A DNA stretch of 64,000 nucleotides from Orbilia blumenaviensis. Taxonomy: Eukaryota; Ascomycota; Orbiliomycetes; Orbiliales; Orbiliaceae. This document shows, in pieces, positions 59,642-64,000 of the stretch; the first letter of the stretch is position 1; each line of letters opens with the position of its first letter. The DNA is taken from positions 248,001-312,000 of the forward strand of contig JAVHNS010000006.1 in the NCBI GenBank assembly GCA_036872755.1, in the 5' to 3' direction. The position numbers were made by a program, and so were the translations under genes. Below the pieces are notes generated by a model that worked only from the letters and a program-made list of their open reading frames with translations, did no database searches and was not told the origin of the DNA.

Positions 59642-62600
59642 ATAGACTGCCTCTATCATCTTTTTCTCTCGCGAAGTATCCTCAGCTATATATCCAATAT
59701 CCGTGGGACTCGATACTTAGATTCTAGCCACCAAATCTGGTCTCGTTACCAAATCCTAATAATTGCAATTTCAACTTACAACAATACCCACATCCAATAG
59801 TTGTAAAAGCCTGCTGACGTTCGTTTTCTATCGCTATCCAGCATTATGTATCTATGGGGTTTAGCTCCGCGTCGCTGCCAGCCTTCTCTCGACTTTGTAA
59901 GGCAACCTTACGAGACCAAGGTAACCTTGGTTCGGTCTTTTTCATGTAACGCAATCCCATATATCGTTTACCATCCTAAACTAACCTCGTTATACACAGG
60001 ACTAACATAATAATAGAAATACTGCGCGTTAAACTCCCTAGTGCTAAGTCCTAAAGCTATAATACGCGTATAAACCTAACATACTAAATAGCTAAACTTC
60101 GGCAGTGAATTTAGAAATCGTATGATTTAGTGTATCGCAGCTAAAAATCTTGATGCTAGTGGTCTAAGGCTACCCAGCTGTTTACGAATATATAGACTAC
60201 CTATAAATTAACCAGACGAAATTCTCGATTGTAGGAGCGGGTTGTAGTATTGGGCACCAAAGACTTCCATAGGAAGGTTTTACAATTCCCTGTGCCAATC
60301 TGCCGGTGCAAACGAATGTACGTATACCGGATCTTGGCCCTGAGCCGCTGTTCTATAACTATGTGCACACCTGAATACATGCATTTCTCGAGTATGATTT
60401 CCCGTAATGTAGTTTATCCTTGGTTAGGACGGAACGAACGGAGTGTTTTCTAATTTGAATACTAGCTTAACTCAGAGCATATCGAATAGGAAGCTCACCC
60501 GTAGTAGGGATGGACTTTCATGCAAATGTTAGATTCCGAAGTACATTGTTGCTTGGCTTTAGATTCTAGATCCGTATGCCTGGGACTCCAGCAAGTTTTA
60601 AGTCCCGGGCGGCCTGTATGATCGGTCGTTGGTAGGACTTCCATGTCAACATGTATACAGGACCGCGACCGATCAACCAATATAGAATCATAATGCTGCG
60701 TGCTATACGTAGTATATACATATATGCAAAACTCGAATAACGTAATACCCCGCTTATTGCCACTAAATAATTCGGACATCATTAAACGTGCTCAAGCTCG
60801 ACTGTGGTCATACGCATCCCGTAGGCTTTACATGGCAGACTATCATTCATTATCTACTCCCGCGGCACTGTGCATCCGCAAGGCGAGCACTGAATCTGAC
60901 GCCGAATTGTTACACAACACTTTGAGACAGTGTTGTCTGACCCTCAATATTACAGTGTTGCAACCTTGCGGCCTCTATGCCTACTCGCACATGCGCACAT
61001 TCCCCTTGTAGCTGCGCGAAACTCGCACGCTTATAACGTTAGAAATCAAATTCGGGCTTCACGGCTGTACTGTTAATTTTTCCATGCACAATATCAAAAA
61101 GTACCCATCAAAAGTTCGAATTTTTGGAGCGAGAGGCGTAGTGCTGGTCGGTTCAGGGTTTCCTCCGTGCGGCTTTGTATACATCTATATAGCTGATCTG
61201 GAAGGATATCCCTGCATTTTGCTTCATGGAGAAAGATAACCGAGCTAACCTATTACTATTCTTGATTATACATCATTTTCGTGATAGAAATTTTTTATTC
61301 TCTCGTTGCGCTCATTTTTGTGGATAGTTAGGGGCAGTCGCAGTTCGCATTTAGTTGTGATGCGTGCATTACGCCGAAATGGTTGCGTTTGGATTAATTG
61401 TCATTGTCTGCACATGGCTCGCCTCGATATTCGCAGTTTCGCAAGACCCGAAAGGAAACCACATGATGACATTCAAAAAGAAACGGTAACATATCTAGCC
61501 CAAGGCTCTAAATTAGAAATTACAATAGTAAATGCCGCATGTCCTACAACTTCTTTCGCTCATCCCAGAGCAAGACAATCGTGGTAGATGTGTTGTCAGT
61601 ATTGTCTTAGTATTTGAATACACGGTTAATACTGTGGATATTATGACCGCGACAGAAGCCCCATTAGTTGGAGATGTGGCTCATTCAGCGCATCTGCGAC
61701 GGCCAAAGAAAAACCTCTGGATGGCGAGATTACGAATTCCGAGGCGGCGAGGTCGCCGAATACAAGGGCATGTTTGATTATGCCTAGGCCGGAATCAGAA
61801 CGCCGAAGTTGAGGTTTAGCTAAGGATATCACCCAAACTAAAACAAGACATGCAATGCATCTTGCATGTTCCCTTGCTCCTGAACGAAAAAGCAGATACA
61901 GTGATTCGGAAATATGTAGTATGTGACCTGGACGAACGGAGTATCTAGCAGTCATGTTAACATCTGGGAAAGTTCATCAATGTCTAGGGTGTACCAGTGC
62001 ACGCGGTGTGAGTATTCCATGGCCGAGCTTTGAGCACAGAGCCAAAGCACAAGGGTTTTTGGATATCTTGGTTCGCAACACGCTTTAGTGTTGCATTCCC
62101 TGTCCCAAGCTCACTGGCCGTCTCACCGGCTGGCGGGACTTCGAATAATGGGTTCGGGCCACGGGATAACCTTGTATCTCTAGGGACGTGAAGAGGCTGC
62201 GCACCGAAGAAATTTCGCTAGCTTGAAAAGGAAAGGGGGGAAAGAAACAAGATGTACATACGTTGGTCTCATTGGATGTACACCAGAATAACACAATGAT
62301 ACCACGGGTATTCCCATTCGGGGCGTTCCTGAAATTGCCTGTCCCAGCAACATGTTCTCACACCCCACGGCCTCAACAAAACCCTTTACGATATTTGGGG
62401 CCTAGAATTGGTACTATGATACTCTATGCAGGGATGTCTTTGGTTTGAAGTTATGTTCGAAATCTTACCCGATGGGAGGAATATAGATGTCTGGGTTTCT
62501 TATTAAGGGAGATTTTACGATCCTCCACGAGCTGTTCTAGCATAAGCGCATGTTTTATGTTGGATAATTGTGGCATTAGTATTTGGCCGATTAAGTGGCC

Positions 62601-64000
62601 GTCTTTCAATCCAACAAGGAGGTACATATAAACTTAGACTGTTAGATACGGTTTCTTGCCCCATGTGTGTACATCAATAGATTGTCCATGGAAGATATAC
62701 GCCCAATTGGTCAAGCTCTATCATATGGTTCTACTAGGATGATCGATGAATAATGTTACAAGCCCTGTAATATAATGTCACTATCTGTAACCTGGCCCTC
62801 CATATGCTCTTCCCACTTTCCGAATTGAGCTGGTATAGCTCATAGTAGTATATAGCGTATTCCTCCCTGATTGCACTTCAACGGAAGCCTAGGGACTTTG
62901 AGAGGTTTAACACTTACTATTGTGCTGAGTTACCCCTAGCTGGCTGGTTTGATGTATTATATTCTATGCCCTCCGAAGGAAAGGGATTAAAGCCTTACTG
63001 TCTAATAATCTACGGATACACTTTTCCACTTCTGAATACCTCCCAATGTCTAGCTCAGATTGTACATGTAACCATCGTAATAATTCATGGAGCTAATTAC
63101 CAACGTTAGAGCTGTTATCTCATCGTACAAGCCTCGCAGCTAACCTATATTTACTTATATCTTAAACTGATCTAGAGTGCTTGTGTAATTGGTATATAGA
63201 GTCTTGGGCTTCTATGAGCTTCGAGGGCACTAGTGTACTATGGAGGGGTGCCTTTATGCCTTGGCTTCGCTTGCGTGACATACGGGACGAAGGGGTTGGT
63301 TTGGTTTGTGGGCTACCATCCGTACCTCATCCTTTAAGGCCTACTCCCTAACCAATGCAATTTCTTAGTTGGTGCTACACGGAAAGTGATTCGCGAGTGA
63401 TCTAAATTAGCAACGATACTTTTTTTTCACTCTTCGGCCTCTCAAGAGACACTGTGTATGCATTTACGTATGATGATCGACGGTATATATGCATAGGCTG
63501 AGTTCGGCGACTAAGTATACTCAGAGACGCGCATGTGGAATCCATTCGCGACAGTTACTAATAGGCGTTACATCATACATTCGCCGATGCCGGCTGGTCT
63601 GGCTGTGTCTAATCATAAGAGTAGCCTCGTGAGCGTGTCTGCATATGAGGATGCGAGTATATATATAAGCAACGCTTGGACCAATGCTTTCATTCCAATC
63701 CCCGCATGCAACCTTAACCATCTCCATTTTTTTTAAGGATCGAATGTCTCCAACCATCACCAGAAGAGTTAAGAATATCTCTGCGATTTGGCTGCGCCAG
63801 CCTGTCAACTGTACAGCTATAGTGGATAATTTCGGATTGTTATGTCAACATTACACATACAAAGTGCAGCTCAGGACGGGCAAGTCCCTATAGGATCCCA
63901 AATGATTGGTTGGAATTATAGGGCCGGTTTGATAGAAGGTGGTTGGGAATACGGGCTTTCGGAAGCAAGGAAGGATGGTGCCCTCTGACACGTCAACATC
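59642..64000. other. Right-hand gene-poor region
   Basis: No gene supported in 4.3 kb. Palindromic bits occur: ACCAAGGTAACCTTGGT near 59917-59933 and ACAACACT...AGTGTTGT near 60913-60936. Frames at 60700-61011, 61306-61587, 61641-61955 and 63521-63808 have no recognisable protein features. No telomeric repeats or transposon ends are seen. Confidence 0.45.

Noticed and set aside
1..64000. CRISPR arrays, bacterial operons, origins or insertion sequences
   Set aside because: None seen; the window is eukaryotic (spliced genes, no Shine-Dalgarno organisation).

Overview
This looks like nuclear DNA of a filamentous ascomycete (Pezizomycotina; class not determinable by eye). The evidence is short introns (about 65-135 bp) with GTRNGT donors, CTRAY branch sites and YAG acceptors, F-box proteins, secreted proteins with Lys-Arg processing sites, and an intronless-type tRNA-Asn. 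Gene density is low (about 20 genes in 64 kb), with long AT-rich spacers and little sign of core metabolism. It reads like an accessory compartment.

The main feature is a family of six two-exon genes, here called FbZ-A to FbZ-F (A 1634-3528 +, B 6014-8297 -, C 10160-11656 -, D 18094-19587 -, E 19986-21484 -, F 35311-36638 -). Each has an N-terminal F-box and two CxxC pairs in exon 1. A phase-1 intron follows exactly six codons after the last cysteine of the second pair (seven in E). In four members exon 2 ends in a CxxC...HxxxxH zinc-finger-like motif. C keeps only the CxxC half and E has lost the motif. I do not know this double-zinc F-box architecture as a named family; it is the best candidate for an undescribed system.

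Region by region: 0-0.45 kb, possible 3' end of an acidic protein; 1.6-11.7 kb, FbZ-A, B and C plus a doubtful small membrane ORF; 13.4-17.9 kb, two divergent secreted Thr/Ser-rich proteins with Cys-rich C-termini; 18-21.5 kb, FbZ-D and E in tandem; 23.2-23.9 kb, a decayed gene tentatively resembling a beta-pore-forming protein; 25.5-26.4 kb, an intronless membrane protein of the bacterial TraX family, probably horizontally acquired; 27-28.3 and 32.6-33.9 kb, two J-domain paralogues flanking a secreted protein with three Cys-rich modules (30.5-31.7 kb); 35.3-36.6 kb, FbZ-F; 37.2-39.1 kb, a head-to-head pair of paralogues of unknown function; 40.4-40.8 kb, a small secreted Cys-rich protein; 43.3-45.3 kb, a four-exon F-box/LRR protein; 46 kb, tRNA-Asn; 46.9-51.1 kb, a 1360-residue largely disordered protein; 51-58 kb, a gene-poor stretch; 58-59.6 kb, another mainly disordered protein; 59.6-64 kb, no supported gene.

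Functionally the window combines putative SCF substrate receptors (F-box) with small secreted Cys-rich proteins. F-box proteins normally bind Skp1 and bring targets to a cullin ubiquitin ligase; the zinc motifs would then be target-binding modules. That is inference from architecture. Exon boundaries were worked out by hand from splice signals and reading phase.
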